DNA of 64,000 bases from Synechococcales cyanobacterium GL140_1_metabinner_5_sub (GCA_025359065.1 JANYHM010000028.1:1-64000); one strand, 5' to 3'. Positions 45,379-55,836 are shown, numbered from the stretch's first letter. Numbers and translations are program-made. Notes: generated by a model from the letters alone, not told the origin.

Positions 45379-47739
45379 CTAAGGCATTATCGATATCGGG
45401 GATTTTTCTGAATCAGAGAATCCTCCGAGATGTGTTGCCCCGATCGAACGCAATAATTCCACCGGCACCTGCCAAAAATATTGCTCCACAAATAAATCTT
45501 CAGACACCCCAGCCAAGAATTCTTGCACCTCCTGAATATTTTCTAATTCTGCGCCGGTTAAAAGTTCTGCATCCAGCAACTTTACCTGAAACTCTTGGCG
45601 AATAGGAATCATTGTCACCTCAAACCCGATCGCATCTAAGCAATCTAAACCATTTCTGGTCGATCGAGCTGTTACTCCTAACTTACTTTGCAAATCTTTC
45701 AGAGCCAAAGATTGACCATTACGGGCAAGGAATTTGGCGATACCTATAAGTCTCTGAAGAATCTCTAAAGATTCTCTGGTTTGGGGAGCCGGATAATTGA
45801 GGGCTAATTTTTGATGATGGATAGTCGCGGCCTCATATTCCAACAGCAGCTCATCCCAACTGCGTGGACATTGATGAATCCAGCGGATGTCAGCTAGTAA
45901 GGGGATATTTTCTAGAGAGAGACCCGATCGGAAGTCCAAGATTTCTGGCTGAGGATTAGTTCTATTAATAGCAACCGTGGGTCTGAGATCTATAATTCGA
46001 GCCTCATAGCGTTTTTTATAGCTATTAAAATCCAGCTCTACCAAAGCATCACAGGGAACTGTGGGAACTTCTTCGACCTTTTTGCCCCACCAGACGGCGG
46101 TACAGCTACCAGTTGCATCGATCATTTGCACATCGGTTTTTAGGTAGCGGATGGTTTTACCCTGTAAATCTTTAATGTTGCGATTAATCGGATTTTCTAA
46201 CCGACAGTTGGTCACTAATAATTTGGGGACAGGATTGCCCATCCCACAGGGTTCTAGTAACCGTAGCTCATCAAATAAATCTTTATCCAGTTCAGCAATA
46301 GTTACCACTAAATCGATTTGCACTGTAGGAGCTGGTAAATCTCCCACTGCTTGGCGCAACTGTCGATCGATTCCCTCAGCAAACATCGGCAAATCGGCGG
46401 CTAACAAACTGAGTCCAGCAGCAAAAGGATGACCACCAAAGCCTTTCAATAAATGAGCCTGAGATTTGACTAATTGATATAGATCGATGTTTTGAGTCGA
46501 TCGGGCGGAACCTCTGGCTAAGACTGGGCTATCGGGATCAGTGGGGGCATTGTTCAACAAAATAGTTGGTCTGCCATATTCCTGAGCAATCTGACCAGCG
46601 ACGAGTCCCAAGACTCCTCCTGGCCAATTGGGGTCAGCTAAAACGATCGTGCCAGTGGTAGAAAGATCCAGGCTTTGGACGCGCTGTTGGACAGCAGCTA
46701 CTACTTCTTTTTGCACTTCTTTGCGGCGGGCATTGGCTTGCTCTGTTTTGATGGCCAGCTCATCACAAAGTTTTGGATCTTTGCTGGTTAGCAGATCTAC
46801 TCCAAATCGAGCATCGCCATAAATGCGGCTAATGGCGTTGATCCGGGGAGCAATGCCAAAGGAAATATCCATGGGTCGATCGCCGGTTTTACGACAGAGT
46901 TCTAATAATTTAGCTACTCCAGGTCGATAGCCTGGAAGATCGGGGTTTTTGGTACTTTGTTGTTGGAGTCTGGCGATGCCAATTTGGGCGAGATAGCGAC
47001 ATTCGCCACTAAGCTGCACCAGGTCGGCTACTAAACCAATGGCCACCAAATCTAGGAGGTATTCGATCGGTTGATTGGGCACATCTGGTAGGGCTGTGTA
47101 CAAAGCTTCGATGAGCTTGTAGGCTACTGCCACTCCTGAGAGATGGTAAAGGGGATGATTGGTATCTAAGTAGCGAGGATTGATGATAGCGACGACGGCG
47201 GGACGCTTTGGGGGTAGAGTGTGATGGTCGGTAACGATGGTATCGATGCCGATCGATTGAGCGTAAGCAATCTCTGTTTCGTTGGTGCTGCCGGTGTCGC
47301 AGGTAATGATCAGTTTTACGCCCTGCTGTTGCAGTCGATCAAGGCCGGGAATGTTCAGGCCATGAGATTCGGTAAGTCGATCGGGAATGTAGTAAATGAG
47401 ATTTTCGGGTAAAAAGAACTGACGTAAGCCGTCCCACAAAACGCTGGTGGCGGTGATACCGTCGGCATCGAAGTCGCCCCAAATAGCGATCGGAGTTTTT
47501 TCTTTGCGGGCAAGAAGTAAACGTTCGATCGCCAATTCCATCTCTTGGCCAAAGGCAGCGGCAGCCGTTGGCTGATAGGCTGAATACTGTAGGTAGCTGA
47601 GCAAATCATTTTCTGGGATTTGTCGTTGCCAGAGCAGCTTGCTAAGATAACGTCCATCAATGTGAGGAAATAATGCACGAACCTGCTGTTGGTAAGCTGT
47701 AGGTGGTGCTTCAAAATGAGGAAGTTTGAATTCAGCCAT
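45379..47739 (-). CDS. recJ: single-stranded-DNA-specific exonuclease RecJ
   Basis: This is a 786-residue DHH-family 5'-3' single-strand exonuclease used in recombination and repair. Motifs are DFDADGITATS (about 92-102), CDTGSTN, TDHHTLPP (DHH motif) and the GGHPFAAGLSL DHHA1 block. It is longer than E. coli RecJ (577), with the C-terminal extension seen in cyanobacterial RecJ. No operon partner is nearby; the upstream gap of over 200 bp faces the riboswitch gene. Confidence 0.93.
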   Translation of the reverse strand: MAEFKLPHFEAPPTAYQQQVRALFPHIDGRYLSKLLWQRQIPENDLLSYLQYSAYQPTAAAAFGQEMELAIERLLLARKEKTPIAIWGDFDADGITATSVLWDGLRQFFLPENLIYYIPDRLTESHGLNIPGLDRLQQQGVKLIITCDTGSTNETEIAYAQSIGIDTIVTDHHTLPPKRPAVVAIINPRYLDTNHPLYHLSGVAVAYKLIEALYTALPDVPNQPIEYLLDLVAIGLVADLVQLSGECRYLAQIGIARLQQQSTKNPDLPGYRPGVAKLLELCRKTGDRPMDISFGIAPRINAISRIYGDARFGVDLLTSKDPKLCDELAIKTEQANARRKEVQKEVVAAVQQRVQSLDLSTTGTIVLADPNWPGGVLGLVAGQIAQEYGRPTILLNNAPTDPDSPVLARGSARSTQNIDLYQLVKSQAHLLKGFGGHPFAAGLSLLAADLPMFAEGIDRQLRQAVGDLPAPTVQIDLVVTIAELDKDLFDELRLLEPCGMGNPVPKLLVTNCRLENPINRNIKDLQGKTIRYLKTDVQMIDATGSCTAVWWGKKVEEVPTVPCDALVELDFNSYKKRYEARIIDLRPTVAINRTNPQPEILDFRSGLSLENIPLLADIRWIHQCPRSWDELLLEYEAATIHHQKLALNYPAPQTRESLEILQRLIGIAKFLARNGQSLALKDLQSKLGVTARSTRNGLDCLDAIGFEVTMIPIRQEFQVKLLDAELLTGAELENIQEVQEFLAGVSEDLFVEQYFWQVPVELLRSIGATHLGGFSDSEKSPISIMP

Positions 47740-47977
47740 TAGTGATGACTCCCTTGATGCAATTGAAAAAGGTTGGAGTGAGTGTTGATTACCTCATAGT
47801 AACGTCATTACCTGCCGATCAATTATCTTAATGTTATTTATTCTGATTTTCTTTTGACTATCATCTGAATCATAGTTTGAGCCTCAATTAATTTTAACGT
47901 CAGTTCAAATTTGAAGTGCAATGCCCAGGAGTCTTCCTCAAAGGGACTCATAAGCTATCATCCCAAACATGCTAGTA

Positions 47978-48133
47978 TTGAGAACGAATTTCGGTTCTGA
48001 TGGGGATTCAGCCATCAGAGGAAAGGGGGAAAGCTTGGTGAAAATCCAACACTGTCCCGCAACTGTAAGAAGCTTGCTTCAAGTCAGAATGCCCGCCGAT
48101 CGCTCGCTTGCACCACAGGCGAGTATTGCTCAA
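47978..48133 (+). promoter_or_regulatory. cobalamin (adenosylcobalamin-class) riboswitch
   Basis: The conserved core is readable in order: TCTGATGG/CCATCAGA helix, AAAGGGGGAA, GGTGAAAATCC, ACTGTCCCGCAACTGTAA, then AGTCAGAATGCCCGCC. These match the B12 element consensus very closely. TTGAG (47978-47982) and CTCAA (48129-48133) can close the P1 stem. Immediately downstream CCTAT (48135-48139) is complementary to ATAGG (48156-48160), which contains the Shine-Dalgarno of the next gene, so a translational off-switch by SD masking is plausible. High cobalamin should lower expression of the downstream protein. Confidence 0.93.
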
Positions 48134-48166
48134 ACCTATAATCTGCGTGGTACAGATAGGAAAATA

Positions 48167-48553
48167 ATGAAAGATAAGCATACTATTTTTGTCTGCGAAA
48201 CCTGCGCCGGAGTCTGGAAAGACAGTCGCCAAGTAGGCAACAGCGGTGGCTACTTGCTGCTGTCAGAATTGGCCGAGAAAGCTATTGACTGGCCATTGGC
48301 TGAAGAATTTGAGATTGAAGGCGTAAAGTGCATGGGAGCCTGTAATCGCCCTTGTGCCATCGCCTTTGGTGCCCCAAATAAATCTACTTACCTCTTTGGT
48401 GACTTGAATCATAGCGAGTCTCTCTCTGATCTATCTGCCGATGTTTTAACTTGTGCAGCAATGTACCACCAAGATCCTGATGGTTCAATGCCTTGGTCTG
48501 CTCGTCCCGAACGGTTGAAGAAAGGATTGATTGGTCGAGTGCCAAGCTGTTAA
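48167..48553 (+). CDS. DUF1636 metal-binding (ferredoxin-like) protein under B12 control
   Basis: This is a 128-residue protein with Cys pairs CETC near the N-terminus and CMGACNRPC in the middle, as in thioredoxin-like [2Fe-2S] ferredoxins, and the DUF1636 family layout. It is preceded directly by a cobalamin riboswitch, so it should act in cobalamin or cobalt supply, uptake or sparing. The biochemical role is unknown to me. The ATG at 48167 follows TAGGAAAAT; a longer frame to 47969 would be translated through the riboswitch and is rejected. uvrC starts 59 bp further on. Confidence 0.85.
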   Translation: MKDKHTIFVCETCAGVWKDSRQVGNSGGYLLLSELAEKAIDWPLAEEFEIEGVKCMGACNRPCAIAFGAPNKSTYLFGDLNHSESLSDLSADVLTCAAMYHQDPDGSMPWSARPERLKKGLIGRVPSC

Positions 48554-48612
48554 GCAGGAATGAAGCTAATGTGCCAAGATGTTGCAAGGAACAGCATCGG
48601 CACATTCAGTCC

Positions 48613-50475
48613 ATGAGCAGCACCCTTCTTAGCCAACCCGAAAAACTTGAAACCCGTCTTAAAGAAATTCCACCAGAGCCTGGGGTTTACTTTATGCGAG
48701 ATGATCGCGACCATATTTTGTACATTGGGAAATCCAAAAAGCTGCGATCGAGAGTTCGATCCTACTTTCGGGAAGCTCAAGATCTGTCGCCACGTATTGC
48801 TTTGATGGTGCGACAGGTAGTAGAAATTGAATTTATTGTCACCGATACTGAAGCAGAGGCATTGGCTCTAGAGGCTAATCTGATTAAGCTCCATCAACCT
48901 CATTTCAATGTTTTACTCAAAGATGACAAAAAATATCCTTATGTGGTAATTACCTGGTCTCAGGACTATCCTCGAATTTTTATCACCAGAAATCGGCGAC
49001 TGGGTAAAGGGCGAGATAAATACTACGGGCCTTACACCGACTCCCGATTGTTGCGGGATACATTGAACCTGGTACGCCGCATATTCCCCATGCGTCAGCG
49101 ACCGCAGCCACTGCACAAAGATCGACCCTGCTTGAACTACGATATTGGTCGCTGTCCAGGGGTTTGTCAGCAAAAAATTACTCCTGAGGAATACCACAAG
49201 ACGATCGAAAAAATTGCTATGGTTTTTCAGGGGCGAGGCAGTGAACTGATCAGCACTCTCACTAAGCAAATGGAGCAAGCTGCTGAGAACCTAGAATTTG
49301 AGAGCGCAGCGGCCTTGCGCGATCGGATTACCGGACTCGGCTCTCTTACCGCTGGTCAAAAAGTTTCGTTGCCAGATGACACTGTTAGCCGCGATGCGGT
49401 AGCCTTGGCTGCCGGTGATAAAACCGCCAGCATTCAGCTCTTCCAGATCAGAGCGGGGAAACTAGTAGGCAGACTGGGTTTTATTGCTGACGTACCCGAA
49501 AATCATACTGACGTGGATCTGGGGATGATCTTGCAGCGGGTGTTAGAAGAACATTATCAATACGCCGATCCAGTGGAGATCCCCCCAGAAATCCTAGTCC
49601 AGCATCCTTTGCCAGACAGCGATATTTTGGCCACCTATTTGAGCGAAAAACGCGGGCGTAAAGTGGCGATCGATGCCCCTCAGCGTCAAGTCAAAGCTGA
49701 GACGATCGAGATGGTCGCTCGGAACGCTGAGTTTGAGCTAGCCCGCATCACCAAGCAAACCGAACGAGAAGCCGCCAGTCTCCAAGACCTAGCCGAAATC
49801 TTAGATCTACCAGAACTGCCTCGGCGGGTAGAATGCTATGATATTTCCCATATTCAAGGTTCTGATGCGGTAGGTTCGCAAGTGGTCTTTATTGATGGCT
49901 TGCCCGCCAAACAATATTATCGCCACTACAAAATCAAGAATCCTGATATTCATATTGGTCGCTCTGATGACTTTGCCAGTCATGCTGAAGTTATTGGTCG
50001 TCGATTTCGCAGGTATAACGGCGGTGTGAACCTAGATGACAGCGACTTGCCGAATGTAGTCATCATTGATGGCGGCAAAGGTCAGCTATCTGCGGTAGTT
50101 AAAGTATTAAGCGAAATGAACTTGATGGAGCATCTCTGCGTGGTGAGTTTAGCTAAACAGCACGAAGAAATATTCCTTCCTGGCGAAAGCACTGCTTTGC
50201 CAACCGAGCCAGAACAGCCCGGAGTACAGCTTGTTCGTCGCCTGCGCGACGAGTCTCACCGTTTTGCTTTGAACTTCCATCGGCAGCAGCGCAGTAAACG
50301 CATGACCAGATCTTACCTAGATGAGATTCCTGGATTGGGTGCGCACAAGCAAAAACAGCTCATGTCCCACTTCCACTCGATCGACTACATTCGGGCTGCG
50401 GACTTGGACGCACTACAAAAAGTTCCGGGTGTGGGTGAAAACCTCGCCAAATCTATCTATAATTACTTTCACTAA
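48613..50475 (+). CDS. uvrC: excinuclease ABC subunit C
   Basis: This is a 620-residue UvrC, which makes the two incisions in nucleotide excision repair. The GIY-YIG nuclease domain starts at PGVYFMRD...[18 protein letters not shown] (about 20-50), the UVR UvrB-contact motif is [11 protein letters not shown] (about 225), the second nuclease (RNase H-like) half includes [19 protein letters not shown], and a C-terminal helix-hairpin-helix ends [16 protein letters not shown]. The ATG at 48613 fits the family; an upstream in-frame GTG at 48493 would overlap the DUF1636 gene. Whether B12 status affects it by readthrough is unknown. Confidence 0.95.
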   Translation: MSSTLLSQPEKLETRLKEIPPEPGVYFMRDDRDHILYIGKSKKLRSRVRSYFREAQDLSPRIALMVRQVVEIEFIVTDTEAEALALEANLIKLHQPHFNVLLKDDKKYPYVVITWSQDYPRIFITRNRRLGKGRDKYYGPYTDSRLLRDTLNLVRRIFPMRQRPQPLHKDRPCLNYDIGRCPGVCQQKITPEEYHKTIEKIAMVFQGRGSELISTLTKQMEQAAENLEFESAAALRDRITGLGSLTAGQKVSLPDDTVSRDAVALAAGDKTASIQLFQIRAGKLVGRLGFIADVPENHTDVDLGMILQRVLEEHYQYADPVEIPPEILVQHPLPDSDILATYLSEKRGRKVAIDAPQRQVKAETIEMVARNAEFELARITKQTEREAASLQDLAEILDLPELPRRVECYDISHIQGSDAVGSQVVFIDGLPAKQYYRHYKIKNPDIHIGRSDDFASHAEVIGRRFRRYNGGVNLDDSDLPNVVIIDGGKGQLSAVVKVLSEMNLMEHLCVVSLAKQHEEIFLPGESTALPTEPEQPGVQLVRRLRDESHRFALNFHRQQRSKRMTRSYLDEIPGLGAHKQKQLMSHFHSIDYIRAADLDALQKVPGVGENLAKSIYNYFH

Positions 50476-50552
50476 TATAAAATAGCCGATAAACCGACAT
50501 TAAGCTAAAATTAAATAGTCACTACCAGAGGCTGATGATCCTCTAAAAATCT

Positions 50553-51650
50553 ATGCAAGGCTATTCCGCAATGTTGGCAGTCATTGTCAGCACCAATATC
50601 GCAATCACTTCCCAGATGGGTTCAGCTTTGGCCAGCAATGTGCTTCAGCAAAACCAAGCAATCGCAGCAAAACCGGCTAGACCTGTAGTATCAGATGCTG
50701 ATAAATTGATAGCTTCTGCTACTGACAAAATTGAAAAAGGCAAATATAGAGAGGCTTTATCTGACTTAGACAAGGCGATTACCCTAGATCCAGAGTCTGC
50801 TCGCGCTTACAACAGTCGGGGAATTTTGAAGGATGAAAAACTAGAAGACGCTCCCGGAGCACAAGCTGACTTAAATCAGGCGATCGAGCTGGCTCCCAAG
50901 TATGCGGAGGCTTACAACAGCCGTGCCAATCTCAAAAAGAACCGCCTGGATGATACTACAGGTGCTTTAGCTGATTATACCAAGGCAGTTTTGTACTCTC
51001 CTAAGTACTCGTTGGCCTACTATAACCGGGCGAATTTGCGTAAAAGCAAGTTCAACGACTTTAAAGGAGCCTTGGCTGACTATACCAAAGCCGTGGAAGC
51101 TAATCCGCAATATGCTTTGGCCTACAACAATCGCGGCATTCTAAAATACGAAAAGCTCAATGACTCCAAGGGAGCTTTAGCCGATTATACTCAAGCCATC
51201 AGAGTCAATCCTAAATACTCTTTGGCTTATTACAACCGAGCACTATTGAAATCTTCAGAGAAAATCAACAATATCACTGGTGCTTTAGCGGACTACAACC
51301 GGGCGATCGAACTCAAGCCTGATTATGCTTTGGCTTACTTCAACCGAGCAAGTTTAAAAGATGAAAAGCTCAATGACCCCAAGGGTGCAGATGCTGATTA
51401 TACCTCCACTATTAAGCTCACGCCGCAAGATGCCGACTCTTATTACAACCGAGCAGTGTTGCGCCAGAACAAGCTCAAAAACAAGACCGGAGCAATCAGC
51501 GATTTTCGATTGGCCGCAAAGCTATATCGAGAGCAATCTAAGGAACAAGATTTGCAAGAAACTCTGGAGCGCCTGCAAAAACTTGGTGCCACTGAAAAAG
51601 GTTCAGCCCCTCTGATTCCGATCAAGACCCCTAAAAAACGCAATTCCTAA
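50553..51650 (+). CDS. exported TPR-repeat protein
   Basis: This is a 365-residue protein with a signal peptide or N-terminal anchor (about residues 1-35), a first TPR (about 48-83) and a block of highly regular units from about residue 84. The units are 35 residues long (six, with one of 36) and follow a Y(Y/N)NRA-x-L-x(5)-LND-x-KGALADYTKAI-x(3)-PKYALA pattern, one longer than the canonical 34. They end in a basic tail (KTPKKRNS). Such proteins are protein-binding scaffolds; the partner is unknown. A short hairpin (AGAGG/CCTCT, 50527-50542) lies just before the start and may affect initiation. Confidence 0.8.
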   Translation: MQGYSAMLAVIVSTNIAITSQMGSALASNVLQQNQAIAAKPARPVVSDADKLIASATDKIEKGKYREALSDLDKAITLDPESARAYNSRGILKDEKLEDAPGAQADLNQAIELAPKYAEAYNSRANLKKNRLDDTTGALADYTKAVLYSPKYSLAYYNRANLRKSKFNDFKGALADYTKAVEANPQYALAYNNRGILKYEKLNDSKGALADYTQAIRVNPKYSLAYYNRALLKSSEKINNITGALADYNRAIELKPDYALAYFNRASLKDEKLNDPKGADADYTSTIKLTPQDADSYYNRAVLRQNKLKNKTGAISDFRLAAKLYREQSKEQDLQETLERLQKLGATEKGSAPLIPIKTPKKRNS

Positions 51651-51783
51651 AAATTGTTTGGAAATTTTAACTCACAATTTTACCCCGGGCATTTTTCTCT
51701 GGAAAGAAGCTTAATCGCCATCTGCGCCGAATGGAAGCGCATGGGGTAGAATTGTGAAGTCTTGTTTACAATTTGGCAACCAC

Positions 51784-51831
51784 CTTTGGTGCAAGCGAAG
51801 CCATCATCTTTGGTGAAAGCGAAGCTATCAA
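51784..51831 (+). repeat. two tandem 24-bp units in the typA leader
   Basis: Units at 51784-51807 and 51808-51831 are directly adjacent and agree at 21 of 24 positions; the core is AAGCGAAGC. Because 24 is a multiple of three, the frame upstream of typA stays open through them. Confidence 0.7.
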
Positions 51832-51932
51832 CACTGCTAGAGTGCGCTCTTACCTTGTGGCGCGCCATTGTAACTTTGCTGGCCAGCGCCACACAAGCAA
51901 AACTTCACATACTGAGTTTTTTCTCTATTTTT

Positions 51933-53726
51933 ATGACGATTCCCATCCGTAACGTAGCCATTATCGCCCACGTAGACCACGGTAAAACGACCCTTGTCGA
52001 TGCGCTGCTCAAACAGTCCGGCATCTTCCGCGAAGGTGAAGATGTGCCTACCTGCGTGATGGACTCCAACGACATTGAGCGAGAACGTGGTATTACCATC
52101 CTTTCTAAGAATACCGCCGTTCGATATAAAGACACTTTGATTAATATTATCGATACCCCCGGACACGCCGACTTCGGCGGCGAAGTAGAGCGGGTATTGG
52201 GCATGGTAGACGGCTGTATTTTGATCGTGGATGCCAACGAAGGCCCCATGCCTCAAACTCGCTTCGTGCTAACTAAAGCCTTGGCTAAAGGTCTGCGCCC
52301 GATCGTGGTAGTTAATAAAATAGATCGGCCTTCCGCTGAACCTAACGCCGCGATCGACAAAGTGTTTGATCTGTTTATCGAACTAGGTGCAGATGATGAC
52401 CAGTGCGACTTCCCTCAACTTTTTGCCTCTGGGATCTCGGGCTTTGCTAAAGACAAGCTAGAGGAAGAGAGCACCACCATGGAGCCGCTCTTTAATGCGA
52501 TTTTGCGCCATGTGCCACCTCCAGTGGGCAACCCAGACAAGCCTCTACAGCTCCAAGTCACCACGATCGACTACTCCGATTATTTGGGTCGAATCATCAT
52601 TGGTAAAGTCCACAATGGCACCATCAAAATGGGTCAGCAGGCAGTACTACTCCGCGATGACGGCTCAGTTTTGAAGGGCAAAATCAGTAAGTTGATGGGC
52701 TTTGAAGGTTTGAAACGGATTGACATTGAGTCTGCTACAGCCGGTAACATTATTGCCGTAGCTGGGTTTGCTGATGCCAACATCGGAGAAACCATCGCTT
52801 GCCCAGATGAGCCATCGGCATTGCCCATGATCAAAGTAGATGAACCTACTTTGCAAATGACTTTCTGTGTAAACGACTCACCCTTTGCTGGTCAAGAAGG
52901 CAAGCTAGTAACATCTCGCCAGGTACGCGATCGGCTATTTAAAGAGCTAGATACTAACGTAGCTCTCAGAGTAGAAGAAACCGATTCACCTGATAGGCTG
53001 GCTGTGTCTGGCCGGGGTGAATTGCACTTAGGCATTTTGATTGAAACCATGCGCCGGGAAGGATATGAGTTCCAAGTATCTCAGCCGCAGGTAATTTACC
53101 GCGAAATCAACGGCCAAAAATGTGAGCCTTACGAGCTATTAGCTTTAGACGTGCCCGAAGAGGCCGTAGGCGGTTGCGTAGAGCGTCTTGGTCAACGTAA
53201 AGCCGAAATGCAAAACATGATGGCTTCCAACGGTCGATCAATCTTGGAATTTGTGGTGCCAGCTCGGGGATTGATTGGATTTAGAGGCGAGTTTATGCGC
53301 GCTACTAGAGGCGATGGAATTATGAACCACAGCTTCTTAGAATACCGTCCAACATGTGGCGATATTACTGCTCGTCGTAACGGCGTGCTGATTTCTTTTG
53401 AAGAAGGCGTAGCCACTTATTACTCGCTGCAAGGCGCAGAAGATCGCGGTACCTTCTTTATTGGTCCCGGCACCAAGGTTTATAAAGGCATGATCATTGG
53501 CGAAAACAACCGTGGTCAAGACATGGAGCTAAACATCTGTAAGAGCAAGCAATTGACTAACCACCGGGCATCTGGTGGAGAAGAATTGGTGCAGCTACAG
53601 ACTCCGATCGATATGAATCTAGAGCGCGCTTTGGAATACATCGGTCCTGATGAAATGGTGGAAGTCACCCCTGAATCGATTCGTCTGCGCAAGCTGGCGA
53701 AGAAACCAGTAGGCGGCAGACGCTAG
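51933..53726 (+). CDS. typA: translational GTPase TypA/BipA
   Basis: This is a 597-residue ribosome-binding GTPase. G1 AHVDHGKT is at residues 11-18, the switch I Thr lies in ERGITI, G3 is DTPGH and G4 is NKID. The EF-G-like domains III and V and the BipA-specific C-terminus ([13 protein letters not shown]) are present. It assists ribosome assembly and stress adaptation. The ATG at 51933 gives the family N-terminus [13 protein letters not shown]; the frame stays open upstream to 51762 through a 24-bp tandem repeat, but that extension lacks family support. Confidence 0.95.
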   Translation: MTIPIRNVAIIAHVDHGKTTLVDALLKQSGIFREGEDVPTCVMDSNDIERERGITILSKNTAVRYKDTLINIIDTPGHADFGGEVERVLGMVDGCILIVDANEGPMPQTRFVLTKALAKGLRPIVVVNKIDRPSAEPNAAIDKVFDLFIELGADDDQCDFPQLFASGISGFAKDKLEEESTTMEPLFNAILRHVPPPVGNPDKPLQLQVTTIDYSDYLGRIIIGKVHNGTIKMGQQAVLLRDDGSVLKGKISKLMGFEGLKRIDIESATAGNIIAVAGFADANIGETIACPDEPSALPMIKVDEPTLQMTFCVNDSPFAGQEGKLVTSRQVRDRLFKELDTNVALRVEETDSPDRLAVSGRGELHLGILIETMRREGYEFQVSQPQVIYREINGQKCEPYELLALDVPEEAVGGCVERLGQRKAEMQNMMASNGRSILEFVVPARGLIGFRGEFMRATRGDGIMNHSFLEYRPTCGDITARRNGVLISFEEGVATYYSLQGAEDRGTFFIGPGTKVYKGMIIGENNRGQDMELNICKSKQLTNHRASGGEELVQLQTPIDMNLERALEYIGPDEMVEVTPESIRLRKLAKKPVGGRR

Positions 53727-53773
53727 GTTCGCTGCCACCCACCGAGTTCCCTGTGAATTCTGAAAATACTGAT

Positions 53774-53840
53774 AATGCGAGGTTTACCCCGCCCATCTCA
53801 CAAATAATCGCGTGGGGTGAGCGGAATGGAACCCCGCATT
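53774..53840. repeat. nested inverted repeats downstream of typA
   Basis: AATGCGAGGTT (53774-53784) and AACCCCGCATT (53830-53840) can pair at 10 of 11 positions, and inside them CTCAC and GTGAG pair again. The element lies about 50 bp after the typA stop and could be a termination or processing structure or a small mobile repeat. No T-tract follows directly. Confidence 0.4.
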
Positions 53841-53921
53841 GTCGTTTGTAAATAAACAATAAATCGACCTTCTTCCTAGCAGCTCGGAGCTTTAGACTAA
53901 AGAAAAAAGAGATCGTGAAAT

Positions 53922-54695
53922 ATGCTGTCAACCACCAACATCGGCTCTACTGAGACGTTAGCTGCCAACATTGATCGACTGATCACCATTCAAGCTCAAG
54001 CCTGTCAACAGACTGTCCAAGAAATATTGTCTCCGATCTTAGCCGAAGCTGAAGCAGCACAGGCATCTCTTTTTCAGAGGATTGTGACCGATCGGCTGCA
54101 AGATGAAGGCACTTCCGGTCTACCGAATCATCATCCTTTGCACTGGTTTCAATCTCAGCTAGAGTTTCACCCCCAAGGAATCTTAGAATACTCTAGTTTA
54201 GAATCAGCTCAAGCTGGTTTTAAAGAAATTCTGGATCAGCTTAAGCCTCAAATTTTATCGCTTATCGAAAAACAGCAAACTCAAGTATCAGAGTACTTCG
54301 ATCGAGAAGTTTTGGCACTTCAGCAGTCTCTCCAGAATGCTCTGACCTCTCAACTGCAATCTAGACCGATTGTGATCAGTGAGTATATTAACAGTTTTGT
54401 CAATCTACCTCGACTTAAAATGCGATCAGTTGATCGGTTTCGTTATACCCTTGATGGCAAGCGCTGGGAGTCACCTTCTTTAATTGTTGAAACTCAAAAA
54501 AACACTGGTACGTGGTATTTACTTGGGCTAGATAAAAAAAATCGTCCTTGTTATCAAATATCAACCACTGCTGTTGCTGGAATGGTGGACGAATCTGTGG
54601 CAAGGGCTTTTAGACATATGCGAGAGCAGATTTCAGATTGTATTGCACCAGGGCTACAGGATGGAATTAATCGACTGTTAGTAGACATCACATAA
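53922..54695 (+). CDS. conserved-looking hypothetical protein
   Basis: This is a 257-residue protein with no signal peptide or membrane segment. The N-terminal two thirds (about 10-160) are helical and Gln/Leu/Glu-rich, suggesting a coiled-coil; the C-terminal third (about 170-245) has alternating hydrophobic residues with several aromatic ones (RFRYTLDGKRWESPSLIVE; GTWYLLGLDKKNRPCYQIS), suggesting a small beta domain. I do not recognise the family. It is followed by a clear intrinsic terminator, so it appears to be a single-gene unit. Confidence 0.65.
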   Translation: MLSTTNIGSTETLAANIDRLITIQAQACQQTVQEILSPILAEAEAAQASLFQRIVTDRLQDEGTSGLPNHHPLHWFQSQLEFHPQGILEYSSLESAQAGFKEILDQLKPQILSLIEKQQTQVSEYFDREVLALQQSLQNALTSQLQSRPIVISEYINSFVNLPRLKMRSVDRFRYTLDGKRWESPSLIVETQKNTGTWYLLGLDKKNRPCYQISTTAVAGMVDESVARAFRHMREQISDCIAPGLQDGINRLLVDIT

Positions 54696-54746
54696 TAGAC
54701 AAAATTACTAGTGGGGGTGCTTTTTCTAGTATCAAGTTTCGTTAAC

Positions 54747-54772
54747 AAATTGCCTATTTGGCAATTTTTTTT
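54747..54772 (+). terminator. intrinsic terminator
   Basis: AAATTGCC (54747-54754) and GGCAATTT (54760-54767) form a perfect 8-bp stem with a 5-nt loop, followed by a run of T to 54772. It lies 51 bp after the preceding stop codon. Confidence 0.85.
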
Positions 54773-54836
54773 GTTCATCTATCTAACTAAGTGGGAACAC
54801 TGAAGGCAATCGGAACTTTATGTAAGGAAGTCTGCC

Positions 54837-55826
54837 ATGGCTAGCTCTTTTCTCAATGAATCTCCAGCCAATAAATTCTGGAATCAAGGCAATGTAATAA
54901 AATATTCGATCGCCTGGTCAATTATCTCCATATTAATCTATGCAGTTTTTAGTGGTCCGATGAGTGGAGCTGATCGACCAACTTGGTATCGATTCTTAAC
55001 TGCTTACGGTCTGCAAATAACTCCAGTGATAATTTCTGGTTTTCTCTGTCTGCGTAACGGTTTAAGTAAAACCATGGTGAATGACAAAAAGCCTTGGATG
55101 ATCATGGGAATCGCTTTGCTGTGTTTTTCGATCGGCAACTTCTTCTTCTCTTCTTGGGAACTAATCTGGCATCTAAGTTCCACAGGCTGCTTGGGAGATC
55201 CATTTTTTGTTGCATTTTATATGCTGCTATTATTCGCGATGGCAATGGTGATGTGGCAGCGAAAAATTGTGCCGAATGCTTGGCAGTTCTTGATCATCGG
55301 TGTAATTGCTGCTTACACAATCGGGCTGGCAAACATTATTCTGGAGCCAGTGGCGATTTCCCCCAGCACAACAGCAGTTACTGAGGCCGCAAAAGAAGAG
55401 CCAGTAAAAGAAGCTGCGCCTGTGGTAGAAGTTCCAGCCTGGGTTCAATCAGTCGATCAGGCAATTAAGCCCTATGGCAAAAATCTGAACGTCTTTTATG
55501 TTTGGTGCGATGTTTGTCTATTTTGTCTATCCCTTGCAATACTGTTTTATTCCTGGGGTAGTCGGCTAGCCCGGTCTTGGCAGGTCACAGCTCAAGGAGT
55601 GTTCTTTATCTATGTTGCCGATGCTTGGTATGCCTATGCTGGCAACCGCATTGCCGATTACCAGGCCGGATTTACCTTAGAAGTCTGTTGGATTTTGGGA
55701 ATCTTGCAATTTGGAGTGGCTGCGGCGATCGAGTTCGAGCAGTCTCTTGATTTACGGGCTGCTATGAGAGATGCAGCGATGGAGAGAGCTAGAACAGCAG
55801 AAGCCGAAGCAGCACTGCATTCTTAG
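54837..55826 (+). CDS. polytopic membrane protein of unknown function
   Basis: This is a 329-residue protein with about eight hydrophobic segments. After the fifth lies an Ala/Glu/Pro-rich loop (about 180-205, EEPVKEAAPVVEVP). The C-terminus is a charged helix (MRDAAMERARTAEAEAAL). AAGGAAG precedes the ATG. The first half (TGCLGDPFFVAFYMLLLFAMAMVMW) resembles membrane sensor regions of some histidine kinases or diguanylate cyclases, but no output domain follows, so it may be a stand-alone membrane sensor domain. Function unknown. Confidence 0.65.
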   Translation: MASSFLNESPANKFWNQGNVIKYSIAWSIISILIYAVFSGPMSGADRPTWYRFLTAYGLQITPVIISGFLCLRNGLSKTMVNDKKPWMIMGIALLCFSIGNFFFSSWELIWHLSSTGCLGDPFFVAFYMLLLFAMAMVMWQRKIVPNAWQFLIIGVIAAYTIGLANIILEPVAISPSTTAVTEAAKEEPVKEAAPVVEVPAWVQSVDQAIKPYGKNLNVFYVWCDVCLFCLSLAILFYSWGSRLARSWQVTAQGVFFIYVADAWYAYAGNRIADYQAGFTLEVCWILGILQFGVAAAIEFEQSLDLRAAMRDAAMERARTAEAEAALHS

Positions 55827-55836
55827 CCAAGATCTA

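Noticed and set aside
47969-48166. N-terminal extension of the DUF1636 gene
   Set aside because: The stretch is the cobalamin riboswitch; the protein family begins at the ATG at 48167, which has its own Shine-Dalgarno.
48493-48612. longer uvrC starting at GTG 48493
   Set aside because: It overlaps the DUF1636 gene and adds residues not seen in UvrC.
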